NCBI GenBank assembly: GCA_019321725.1
Contig: CM033111.1
Span: forward strand, 10,602,001-10,666,000
Origin: Paulownia fortunei
Taxonomy: Eukaryota; Streptophyta; Magnoliopsida; Lamiales; Paulowniaceae
Direction: 5' to 3'
DNA: 64,000 bases
A model generated the notes under the pieces. It was not told the origin of the DNA. It did not search any database and saw only the letters and a list, made by a program, of their open reading frames with translations. The translations under genes were made by a program, and so were the position numbers. Below are positions 36,331 to 48,125 of this stretch, one piece after another. Each line of letters opens with the position of its first letter. Within the stretch, counting starts at the first letter, position 1.

Positions 36331-38065
36331 AAAATAAGCATACATTTGATTTAACATTCGTCTGTAATAAGGTCTACTATTATAAATGGCTCTCTCTATT
36401 TTGTTTGAATTCTATCACCCTCATGATGTAACTTTAGAAAATCTAATTTTTTAGTGGGCTTGACTTTGTCATACACCCCAATGCTATGAATCTACATGAC
36501 AAAGGCAAAACATAGGCAATATATTACCAATTGCATCACTATGCAACCTTTAAGTTATTTTGCTTAATCATTCCCATGTGCCCCAATGCTAAGAGCTCAT
36601 ATGGTACTTAATATCAAACGTGACCCATCAAAACATCTATGTGAATTTAAGCCCTAAATGTCCCACAACTCATGGTTAATATTTAGACGCTCTATTCCGT
36701 GGTCATCATAATGTAATGTAGTGATCACAACTTTTCTTACTTAGCACATCCCACAACTTATGACCAATGCACTAAGCTCAGCAACTTATCACATGTCACT
36801 ACTTTTGATTGAAAGCATGAGGGATTAGGGCTAGCCCATTTACACTTGATATAAACCTTTAAGGTTTTAAATTTGAAATAATTCCAAGTGAAGGAAACTC
36901 ATAGGATTATCTCGTTTAATGTTATTTATCCTAAGGATGGCAAGCAAAGCAAAACATCATAGAAAAAAACATTAAACATATATAGCATACATCTCATACA
37001 TATTACTTAGGGATGATCATGGGTATTTATTCCTAAATGATCCACTCGAGCCAAAGTAGATCAATGATCAAACTAGGGTAGCAATTAAAATGATAAATAG
37101 AACTATATATTACATATATGCATCCCACACATATATAGGACTTCATTCCTCATTTCTCCATCTTATTCCATCTTTTTGTAATGTCCATTAAAATTACAAA
37201 AGGAAATTTTAGTCTACTCTCATTACATTTGCTAAACTACAAGAAACCTTGGGACAAGTTCAAAAGGGACTTACATAGGAGAAAATAGAAATACATTGAG
37301 ATAAATAGAGAAAGATGAGACACGAAGACCTCATTTTAATTAAAATTCAAAACTATAAAAAAACGTGCATAAAAGTAAAACAATCACATTTGTCTAGGCT
37401 CCATGATCATCTAATATCAATATGCTTAGGCTCCATGATCATCCAATATCAATATGCTAACGCATTATAATAAAAGCATGTAAATTTATCAAATACTTTA
37501 CATATCGATTTTAAATTTGGGTTTAGTAATTTTGATTATTCATAAAATAATTTAATTAATTTAAAATTAACAACTTATTTTCAAAATAAATAAATTAAAA
37601 TTCGTGTGTAACAATTGCACATAAGTGGGAAGAACACCTGGAAATAGATCTAGCAAGGTCATTGCACCTGAAGCTACCACTATAGCCCTCAATAATATTC
37701 TTCTAATTGGCATTGTGGCATCTTCTGGCCATGTCGCACACTGTAGCCTCAATAGGCTAGCATATGGGTGCCTCTAGGTGGTGCCAAGGTGTTATTACCT
37801 CTGTAGGCATGGCAATGCGGTACCTCCAGATGGCACTGCGGCACCTCCAGATGGTACTACAATGCAAGTCGCACAACTGTTGTAACAGTAAGGCGATTAG
37901 CTTTCCTTAACATCATACACTAATAGTTTTCATCCTGCTTTATGTTTTAACAATCCCAAACTTTTAAAATTAAAAACTATTTATCGCACATAAAATTCCA
38001 TTTTTTTATGCATAATCTTGAAATAAATAATGCGAAGGATATTGAAAAACACATCAACCTAGCTA
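36331..38065 (-). mobile_element. Copia untranslated leader (minus strand)
   Basis: Parallel in orientation to 1183-2447 and inverted relative to 10329-12050. No coding sequence is supported. A direct repeat of about 37 bases (AGGCTCCATGATCATC.AATATCAATATGCT) occurs at about 37398 and 37429. Confidence 0.6.
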
Positions 38066-38079
38066 GGCTCTGATATAAT
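38066..38079 (-). other. Copia primer-binding site (minus strand)
   Basis: On the minus strand, ATTATATCAGAGCC beside the LTR end corresponds to the initiator tRNA-Met PBS TGGTATCAGAGCC with two or three changes. Confidence 0.7.
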
Positions 38080-40135
38080 TGTTGGCTTCGCAAAATCGCG
38101 AGGTACTAAGTGTAATGGAATTTAAAATTTTAACAAAATATACATATATGCATAAAACATGTATCTCATATTTGATGTGATTAATTTGTTATGTGTTTTG
38201 ATATCTGTTTAATATATATCAAGTAAATAATTTAAAACTTACACCTAATGCTTTTAAATGATGAAGATGTTCTAGAAACAACTCTAAGTCCTTATCTTTC
38301 CACAAAGTCTTCAAAAATTCAAACCCCTTTGATGTGCTCAATTGCTTAGAACCCTAATTGTTGTTCCTTTAAGTGTATCCATACCCCAAATGTTCACTCG
38401 CGTTATGATAGTAAAGCACAATTCAATAATTCTAGCCTAAAAATGGTGTTACGTATGGAACAAGAGTATATCTAATATATTTTGGGTTAATTGATCAACT
38501 CTTAATTAAACTAGTAAATGTAAAAATAATAAAAATACAAAACCTAGAACTAGGGTTTGGTGGAAACTTGAACAAGAAAAGAAGAAATAATTTAAGAGAG
38601 AGAGAAGAAAGGGGACAGAAAATCCGAGCTCCAATGCTTGTAATTTTCGTCACATACAAGTGCTATTATAGCACATGTGATTCCATCTATATGGACCCTT
38701 TTCCTTGTCCAACTCTTATATTTTTACAAGACAAGTCTGGCATCCCAAGTATAAGATTTAAACCCTAGTTCAATTAGGAACAAAAATCCCAATCAATTTT
38801 TATTGGGCTTCCTACAAGTCTACACCTAATAGACCTTGATTCAATTAATTAATTAAGTCCAATTTAATTAATTAGATCAATTTAATTCTTTTCATGAATT
38901 ATGTCCACCATAATTAATTGATCTAATTAATTAATTATTTGTTCCATGTTGAGCCACCTAATCCAATTAGATCAATTAATTAATTAAATTAATTCAATAT
39001 TTAAATTAATCAAGCCCAATTTAATTAATCATATTAATTAAAATTCAATCCATCTTTTGGATTATTTTTAAGGAAAGAAATAAACTTGTTCGACTTTATG
39101 TGTGATCCCTTAGGTTCACCCATAAGCTAGTAGTGCGCTCACAACTCTTGTGAGTTAATTGATAATTAATTATTTAATTAATTTAGATTAAATAGTCAAT
39201 TGCTTTGAATTTACTCATTAGTTTCAAAAAGCACACCAATCATTGTTAGTGTCTAGCAACACAACATAAAGACCTAGATATAGGTAAAGAAGGTGAACTT
39301 TTTCAAGTATGAATACCATTCGAGTATGTTTCTACCATCAAATAATCTTCCAATTAAGCCTAGGATATGGATTTTTAGTCAAAACCTTAGTAGCTTAATT
39401 CTATGTATACATTCTAGTATCTTGGTTTATTGATGAAAATTAGAAAACTAATTTCCTAATTACTCATCAAACTATGGCCCTAGATTTGAGAACTTAGTAT
39501 AATAAAAAATATAGGAGATTTATTCCACAAGATAGGTGGAATTCTTTTGTTGGCTACTCATAAACCTCTATATGCAAAAATGCTCAAAATATCCCCTTTG
39601 TGATTGTCACATGATTAGAAGATAAATCAAATTGCACCGTGTCGCGCAAAGGTACAATGGTGCCTTAAGTAAGAAGACTAGTTCATGTACTACCATAATG
39701 AAGGAAAATCCTATTCAACAATCAATATTTCCCTAGAAAATTCTAAGTAAGGTTGTTCAGTGTACTTATTCTCTAACAAGCACCCACATACTTACACTAA
39801 TATCACAACACTGGTGTTTATGGTACGAGGTACCCTCCTTACGAGCTTGTATCGTATTCTCAAGTCTCGAGGGGTTTATAGATGTCTCTTCTTAATAAAC
39901 TCTTGACTTGAAATAATTTTAAGATCACGGCCATAGAGGTATATTCCATGATCGGCATCTTATGCGCAACCATACCCTATAGCCATAGGTGATCTAGAGA
40001 TTTCATCTAATTTTAATAAAGCAATTTTAAGATAAAAATTGCCTTTCACTAATGTAAATCGAATAATAAAGTGTTTTACAAGAGTACAAAATTAGTTAAT
40101 CTATTTAGATTGTCGGGTCGGGCACTACTGTAACA
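38080..40135 (-). mobile_element. Copia 5' LTR, complete (copy F)
   Basis: From TGTTGGCTTCGC to CTACTGTAACA on the plus strand, so in native sense it runs TGTTACAGTAG ... GCGAAGCCAACA (TG...CA, 2056 bp). It lies beside a PBS, so it is a 5' LTR. It is the only copy of this family here with both ends intact. The TTAATTAA-rich block lies at 38830-39010. Confidence 0.8.
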
Positions 40136-40708
40136 GTCCGCCTACTATAAGACTTGCCTGGTCATAAGAAAATGCAGCCCTCTCACCAAGGGATTTGCCA
40201 TATCATAAGAAAATGTAGTCTGCCTACCAAGAGACTAGCTATGTCATAGGGAGTTGCAAGTTGCTTACCAAAGAACTAGCCATGTCATAAGGAGTTGCAG
40301 TCTGTCCAACAAGATACTAGCTATGTCATAAGAAGTTATAGTCCACTAGCCAAGGGACTAGCTATGTCATAAGAAAATACAATCCACCCGCCAAAAGACT
40401 AGCCATGTAATAGGGAATTGTAGTCAGTTTGCCAAGGATAAGTTATATTATAGGTAGTTGCAATTGACCCTCCAATTGGCTAGCCATATTATAGAAAAAT
40501 ACAGTCCACCTCACTAGAAGGCTAGTTATGTGATAGGGAGTTATCATCAGCCCACCAAGTAACTAGCTATATCATATAAAGTTGCAGTTCACCTACCAAT
40601 GGACTATTCATATCATAGGGAGTTATAGTTTGCTTTCCAAGGAATAAGCAAAGTTATTGGAAAATAATTGTTTGCCCACCAAGGGAAAAGCTATTTTCCA
40701 AGGTTATC
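40136..40708. repeat. Minisatellite, about 41-bp units
   Basis: About 14 head-to-tail units. The approximate consensus is AGTCTGCCTACCAAGGGA then CTAGCTATGTCATAAGGAG and TTGC. Units differ at many positions. The first unit abuts the copia LTR edge at 40135, suggesting the LTR cut into the array. Confidence 0.85.
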
Positions 40709-40990
40709 ACAATCTTGCGCATTTCCAAAAAGATTAGTCTGTTTGTTGGGGTTTTTGCAGTCTTCCCCATCACAAACAGGATCAATCTTCTCTTCTAGGG
40801 TTTTTGAAGTCTTTCCAGTCACCAAAAAGATCAATCTTTCCTCCCGAAAGTTTTGTTGTCCTCCTCCTCACCAAAAAAATCAATATTTCTTTATTTGGGT
40901 CTTCGCAATCTTTTCCATTACCAAAAGGATGAGTTTTCTTTCTTAAGGTTTCTTCCACCTTCCTTGCCAATAAAAAGTTCACACTTTCTA
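40709..40990. repeat. Minisatellite, about 49-50-bp units
   Basis: Five or six further units follow the 41-bp array directly. Their pattern is AGTCTTTCC..TCACCAAAAAG, ATCAATCTTTCTT, GGGTTTTTGC. They share the AGTCT and ACCAA parts with the 41-bp units, so they probably derive from the same unit with a longer tail. ORFs on both strands across this array are repeat translations and are not called genes. Confidence 0.75.
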
Positions 40991-41254
40991 AAATCGGGTT
41001 AATCCATTCATTTCATCCTCACCCCATTCTAATTATCCCACATTAATAAACTTGGGTCCCAAATCCGAGCATTCAAAAAAATGGAGTTCTAATTCCTCAA
41101 AAGAGGATAAGTAGGTATTCCATTAGAAAATCGAGCTCAACACATAGCTTTAGGTTTACACTTGTAATCATGTAAATACATGCATGTATATTATTTTGCA
41201 TATGTCTTATTTTTACTTATCTTTTCTCTTTCCGAATATAAAGTTGATGAATGC
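40991..41254. other. Unassigned spacer
   Basis: Nothing recognisable between the minisatellite and the next copia LTR. Confidence 0.5.
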
Positions 41255-42852
41255 GTTAGAGTAGTGCCCTGTGATCCAATTGGATTAGCTATTATTTTAC
41301 TCTTGTAATAAACTATCTTAATCCATTTACATCAATAAAATACATTCTTTACCTTAAATTTAATTTAATAAATTAGATGAAGTCCCTAGACTATACATAG
41401 CTACGAGCATGGTTGCACATAGGATGGAAATTATGGAATATGCCTATATGACTATGGTCTTAAATAAATTTTAAGTTGAGGGTTCATTGAAAGGGGGATA
41501 TTGATGAGCCTAATAAGACTTGCGCATACGATGTAGGATCATATGAAGGGTGTCTCATTCAAAGGTATTGGTATTTTAACACTAGTACATGTATGCATGT
41601 GCTTGTTGGAGAATATGTTCACTAAACAACCCGACTTCCTAGTTGAAAATAATGTTGTTGAACCAAAATTTCCTCATTACGATAATGCTTGAATTAGTCA
41701 TTCAACTTGATGCACCATTGTAGTCTTGTGCACAATATGATGCACTTTGATTTATTTCATGATTGCAAGATAATCATAAAGGGAATATTTTGGAGCATCA
41801 TCCTCATGTATGGAGGTTTATGAGTGGTCAATAAAGGATTCATCACCTATCTAATTGAATAGGTGAATATCCTATGTTTTCTATAGTACTTGATTTTCAA
41901 AATCCTTGGCCAAGGTTGGATGAGAATTAGGAAATAGATTTCCTCATTACATCATTGAATCAAGTTACTAGGAATTTTTTATTTTTTATTTTTTTGGAAG
42001 AGGTTACTGACTTATTTTCCGACTTTTCTCCAAGTGACTCAAACCCATAACCAACAAATTTGTAGGTGCAACCTTCTTGATCATAGGATTGAGTCACCTG
42101 GATACATAGATTTTAAGCTAATATGGTTTCAACTAATAATTCATGCCCTAAGCTCAATCAGGACATTAGTAGACGGAATGAACTGTATTACTATTTGAAT
42201 TTGAAAAGTTTGCCTTCTTCACTTATTCTAGGTCTTTATGGCGTATTTCTAGATATTGCCCATTATTTGTGAGGTTCATGGAATTAACAAGTTAATTTCA
42301 AGAGAACTTAATTAATTAGATTAATTAATCAGAATAATAAATTATTTTAATTATTCAATTAAGTCACAAGAGTTATGAGCCCACTACTAGTTTATGGGTG
42401 AACTAAGGGGTCACACATTAACTCGAATAAGTCCATTTCTTGTCCACAAAATAATCCAATAGTTGAATTAAAATTTAAATAATATGATTAATTTGAATAG
42501 GACTTAATTAATTCAAAATAGTGACTTAACTCAATTTATGAATTGACCTCATTAGATTAGGTAGCCCAACCTGGAATAAATAATTTATTGATTGAATCAA
42601 TTAATTATAGCAGGCTTTTTAATTCATGGAATGAACTAATTTAATTAGTTGGATCAATTAAATTGGGATTAATTAACTAATTCCATTAGGTATGAGCTTG
42701 TAAAAAGCCCATAAAAAATTAAATAAAGATTAAATTCCTAATAGAATTTTTGTTTAAGTCTTCTAATTGAGTTGGAAGACTTACCTTGTAAGACAAGAGG
42801 TTAGAAAAGGAAATAATTACATGTGATGGCATTAAATAAGTGCTATAAGTAG
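41255..42852 (+). mobile_element. Copia LTR (copy G), left part
   Basis: Starts GTTAGAGTAGTGCCC (first base of the usual TGTTAGAG changed) and follows the copia LTR pattern to GCTATAAGTAG. There a 2.5-kb insert interrupts it; the remaining 30 or so bases continue at 45356. The TTAATTAA-rich block is at 42300-42660. Confidence 0.7.
42848..42852. repeat. Target site duplication, left copy (AGTAG)
   Basis: AGTAG before the insert is repeated at 45351-45355 after it. Confidence 0.85.
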
Positions 42853-44867
42853 TGTAACACCCCCATTAATACATAACTATATATAGAATATAATTTGACA
42901 TGATAAAACCTGTGTGTATGCATAAATATTTTTTTTTTCTGTAACAGCCTAATAAATAATAAACTATTTTCCCACTCACAAACTAATATAATATACCTGC
43001 AGATGATCCATAACAATCATAATATTTACATACTCATATACAGAAAAGTTATAAAAGTAACACACAGTACAAATTCCAAAATGTAATACAATAGACTCCA
43101 AAATCAAATAAGTTAACAACCAGTCCAATAGGTCGTCATCCATGTACACTGATCCTCAAAACCTGTAGAAGCTCCAGCCGCTCGCTTAGTAAGTTCATGG
43201 TTTCAAGTATCATCAAACTCACCTACAAAGGATGAACTACGTGAGCTAATGCTCAATAAATGAAAATCATATATGCTGAAGGGATAATCCAACATAAATG
43301 CAATGCATTTCTATGAGATCATGATAAGAATGCAACTTATATATAAAAATAGTTCATTTAAAATCAGTTTCCATTATTAGGTCTCCTTGACCCACCTCAT
43401 ATGTACTAGATAGAGCTCTCAACAATATCAATAATCACATGGCCATAAATAGATCGACATAGTCCGGGGACCATCTCCTAGGATCACCAAAGGTCCACCC
43501 CTGCCTTTCCCTGTGACCTCCAGAAGTCTTCCCACCAGCGGCGTCGATAAGGGCACAGTGAAGTGGTTCACCCTCTCGTGACCACCAGAGGCACACTCCC
43601 TGTCAACCCCTATGATCCTCCGAAAAGTAATACTCGTGGTGGCCCCAATATCATATAAATAAGCCACACATGGGCCTCGGTACACTAGTAGTAGCCAACC
43701 AAAATATTTTCATTCTGAAAATAATATCATGCATGCCAAAAACCTCAACTGTGAGCACGTGTTATGCATAGACATGTAAATGCTGATGAATAACATGTCC
43801 AATGACACAATAGATCCTATGTCCCATCATCCAAGCAACATATGCATTATAGGTATGTATAATACTCACAATGCACACATCAAGACACAAGGATAACCTT
43901 TAATATAGAGAATGCTCAAAATACTATGTTCATACATTGTAGTTACAAATGGATTTTCACCTACCTTTCACCTTTGATATCCTACTGAAGGTTAATAAGA
44001 TTCTCCTCCCTAACCTTAGATATAAGGTTGCCTGTAAAAGTATAACGTATTAATTTTTATTCTTAATCAATAGGTTTCAATATCAAATCTCATAAGGCAT
44101 TTTAAATCTTAAATTTAATTAAGTAACAATCAAATCTTAAAATTAATACTTCACACCAATTAGAACCTTTTAAATAACTTTAATTTCTCATCTTGAATTC
44201 ATTCTAATATTATCTAATTGATGTATTATAATCCTCGTAATAAATCCCTCAATTAAATTAGCTCTTTTATCCAATTAATACAGGATAATAAAATCAAATC
44301 TTTGTAACTAATTTTGAATTAAAGGTGTATATTAATTATTGTCTCACAAGAAAATAACTAGTTAATTTGGATCAAAAACTTTCTTTCAAATTAGAATTAA
44401 ACGGCATAAATATATATTTTTATCCGTACAAAAATAAGAAGGGACTTACCCAAAATTTCCTCAAATTTCTACGGTTGAAATTTGTTCTACTTTCTCCCTT
44501 CTTCTTTTTCTTTTTTTTTTTTTCTTCTCTTTTCCTTTCCTTTGCTGCTGTGAATGTGTGTGAGGTATTTTAGCCATGTGTTTGTGTGGTGTGTGTTATA
44601 ATAACTTAACTACTAAGAAAGCATAATATAATATATTATAGCATATGTATACTTATCCTTAATATAGTATAATATATTATATGCGGACGTGTGTGTGGTG
44701 TGTGTGTTAATACATAATTATTACTTAGCTACTAAAAACCTAATATAATATTATAACATATGTATACTTATCCTTAATATAAGATAATATATTATAAGCT
44801 AATATAATATATTATAACATATGTATAATATCTTATAACTATTACTACCCTGTACACGTGTATACAT

Positions 44868-44905
<38 letters not shown>

Positions 44906-45350
44906 TATGGTATCATTTTATAATACTCCACACATATACTTATATGTATATATTTCGTACATCTACCCCTAGGTATATATATATATATATTATTTTATTT
45001 ATTTGTTTTTTTCTTATATGCATATAATTAATACATAATATTTTTATTTATTTATTCACATAGTTTATCCTACACCGATAAATACAACAATGTCACCTTT
45101 CACTTACATGTATCATAATAGTATCTGATAGTTGACACCTAAATCCTCGTATCTTAGTGCCAACTCAGCCAATTAGGTTAAAGAATTTGAAAACTAATAT
45201 CGGATGATAATTTTAGAAGTTTAATTATTAAAATATCGTATAAAATATAGTGCATTATGAAATATCAATTAAAATGCAAATAACACATACGCAGCATGAA
45301 ATGCATAAACTATGATGGTCAGGTGAGTAGCGCGAAACTCGGGTATTACA
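42853..45350. mobile_element. Solo-LTR-like insert, 2.5 kb
   Basis: Ends are TGTAACACCC and GGGTATTACA, mirror-like TG...CA termini, flanked by the 5-bp duplication AGTAG. There is no gag-pol, PBS or internal LTR copy, so a solo LTR fits best; TGTAACACCC-type ends are common in plant chromovirus gypsy LTRs. A GC-richer part with an open minus frame lies at 43428-43685; it shows no recognisable domain. An imperfect 115-bp tandem duplication lies at about 44580-44815. Confidence 0.8.
44867..44906. repeat. (CA)n(TA)n microsatellite
   Basis: A CA run followed directly by a TA run inside the solo-LTR-like insert. A second short TA run lies near 44976-44990. Confidence 0.9.
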
Positions 45351-45355
45351 AGTAG
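45351..45355. repeat. Target site duplication, right copy (AGTAG)
   Basis: Second copy of AGTAG. The copia LTR text then continues with CACCCCGTGTGGCCAACTAG, comparable to 47540-47570. Confidence 0.85.
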
Positions 45356-45384
45356 CACCCCGTGTGGCCAACTAGGGTAAGCCT

Positions 45385-46878
45385 ATTAGAGTAGTGTCCG
45401 ACGTGTCAATTAGTGGCTATTTCTCTACTTTTATATTAATAATTAGCAGTCAACTAGATAAAGTCTTTAGACCAAACTTAGCTACGATGCATGGTCGTAC
45501 ATATGATGCGGATCATGAAATATGTCTCTATAGGTTTGGTCTTAAATAGTTATAAGTTGAGGATTCATTGAGATGGGACAACGATAAGCTCGTAAGACTC
45601 ATGCACACGATGCATGCTTGAAAGGAGGATGTCTCATTCCATAAGTAATGATGTAAGGATATTAGTGCATATGTGCAGGTGCTTGTTAGGGAACGAGTAC
45701 ACTGAACAGACTCATATAAAATTTTCAATTGGAAATATTGTTCATGGAATGAGAATTTTCTAGTTATGATAGTGTATGAATTAATACTTAGACTTGAGAC
45801 ACCATGGTAACCTTATGCACGATATCTTGCGCTTTAATGTATATCCTGATTGTATGACAATTACAAGGGAAGTACGTAGGGTGAAACATCCTCGTCATTG
45901 GAGGTTAATGAGTGGCCAAAAAAGGATTTGTCACTTATCTGGTAGAGTAGATGAATCTTCCATACATTTCATGGTCCTTGACTCAAAATTCTCTAACCAG
46001 AGCAAGATACTATTATAAGGGATTTTTCTAATTAATTCATCAAGAGTCAATGTGACTAGAAATAAAATCATAGTTATTAAGTCAAAATAGAGTTTCGATA
46101 AATAATCCATGCCAAAGACTTAATCGGAGATTAGTTGATGGAAGGACCAGACTTACATGGTACTCATAATAGAAATCGGTTCACCTACTAATTCATTTAA
46201 GACTAAGTAATCAAGATGCTCTGCTAGAGGCTTCCCTTGACTTGAGAGGTTTTTTGAATTAAAGATTTAATTTTAAAATAATTAATTGAATTAATTAATT
46301 AGAATATATTTATATATTCACTTAAATTGCAAGAGTTGCAAGCTCACTACTAGCTTAGTTGTGAACCTAAGGGGTCACATACAAAATAGAAAAGCTCACT
46401 ACTAATCTAGAATGTAATCTAAGGAGTTGGATTAAGTTGATTAATAGATATTAATTAACTTTAGCTATAATTAATTTATATAATTAAATAATAAGATTAT
46501 TTAATTGGACCTAATAAAGATTAGGGGCTCTTTTGGAGTGAATTAATTAATTAATTAATTAGATCAATTAATTAATGGACTTTAAATTAATATAAGAATT
46601 TAAAATAATTTAACCTGTTTAATTAGTATTATTATTTAGATTGGGCTTAAGTTAATTAGATGGTCTTATGGACTATTTAATTAATTGATTAGATTAATTA
46701 ATTATATTAGACTTGAATTAATTGATAGAGATCAATTAATATCTAAGCCCAAGATTAATGGACTAGTATGAGAGACCCATTAGGAGTCTTTTAATTGGAG
46801 AATTAAAAGGACTCTTATTCTTGAATAGGAAGAAACAAGACAAGAAAGAAACAAAGGAACAGATGGAGATAAACTAGG
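45385..46878 (+). mobile_element. Copia LTR, 3'-truncated (copy H)
   Basis: Starts ATTAGAGTAGTGTCCGACGTG directly after the end of copy G, in the same orientation. It includes the CACTACTAGCTTAG ... GAACCTAAGGGGTCACA block and the TTAATTAA-rich domain (46260-46740). It then gives way to a third copy without internal region between. Confidence 0.65.
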
Positions 46879-48125
46879 AACATGGAGAATTCCTAGTTAT
46901 AACAGTGCAATAATTAGTCCTTATTCTTGAGGTATCAATATAACTTTGTGCACGACATGTTGCACAGTAATATATTTCACCTTCTTTACCTATATATAGG
47001 TTTTCATGTTGTGTAGCTAGACGTTGTCTATGATTAGTGAGGTTCTTAGAATTAAAGGGTTATTCCAAGAAAATTAATTAATTTACTTAATTAATCAAAC
47101 AATTAATTATTTTTATTAAGTCCATTTCTTGCCTAAAAATAATCCAAGAGTTGGATCAACTTTAATTAATATAATTAATTAAATAGGGCTTAATTAATTT
47201 AAATATTAAATTAATTAAATTAATTAATGTAACTAAATTAGATAGCCTAAGTTGAAGTAAATAATTAATTAATTAGATTAATTAATTAAGGTAGACCTTT
47301 TAATTCCTGGGATGTATTAATTTAATTAATTGAATCAATTAAGTTGGACCTAATTAATTAATTGGGTTTAGGTCCATTAGGTATAGGTTTGTAGGAAGCC
47401 ATTAGACATTAAATAGAGATTTGATTCCTAATAGAATTTAAGGTTAAGTCTTCTAACTGCGGAAGACTTACCTTATAAGATAAGAGGTTAAAGAAGGAAA
47501 TAATTCCATGTGATGGAACTAAAGGGGTGCTATAAGTAGCTCCACAATTGGCCAGCTAGGGTAAGTCGATTTCTACACTCTAGGTGGCCTATTTTAGAGA
47601 GAGAAAATTGTCCAAGTTCTATCTTCTCTTCCTTGTTCAAGTTCTACAAAAACCCTAATTCGTTTTTGATTACTTATTTCTTCACTAGTTGTATTAAGAG
47701 TTAATCAAATACACCTAACATAATAGTTATGCTAGTTCTAGTTTTTCTAAACACCTCTTAGGCTAGAGTTATCTAATCATAGTCTACTAGCATAGACGCG
47801 ATTGTGACTGGCCATTAGGGATGTGGATACGCTTATAGGGATAACATTTGGGACCCTAAGAGAATCGTTTCAACCAAAGGGGTTTGGTATGGGAAGAGTT
47901 TGCTGATAGAAATCGATTTGAATTGACTCAATACATTGTCATCAACAAGAAGCATCAGATATAAGTTATGAACGATATATTTGATATATGTGTTTATTTT
48001 ATGGCATTAAAATATATAGTTGATCAATCGCGTTGGATACAGGATACCAATATATACGTATAATTTATGTTTAATTCAAAATTTTAATTTTTTATTGTGT
48101 ATGGTATCTTGGGATCTTATGAATT
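46879..48125 (+). mobile_element. Copia LTR, 5'-truncated (copy I)
   Basis: Begins inside the LTR pattern (GGAGAATTCCTAGTTATAAC, compare 45741-45768) and runs to the LTR 3' region near 48110 (TCGCGTTGGATACAGGATACC, compare 29765). No PBS follows, so the internal element is lost here. Confidence 0.6.

Noticed and set aside
40136..40708. CRISPR-like array
   Set aside because: The units are contiguous, with no unique spacers, and the host is a plant; it is a minisatellite.
40668..40982. Open frames on both strands over the minisatellite (92 and 66 codons)
   Set aside because: They are translations of tandem repeats whose unit length is not a steady multiple of three; no domain is seen.
43428..43685. 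Minus-strand ORF of 85 codons in a GC-richer patch
   Set aside because: It lies inside a solo-LTR-like insert with defined ends and duplication, and no protein family was recognised.
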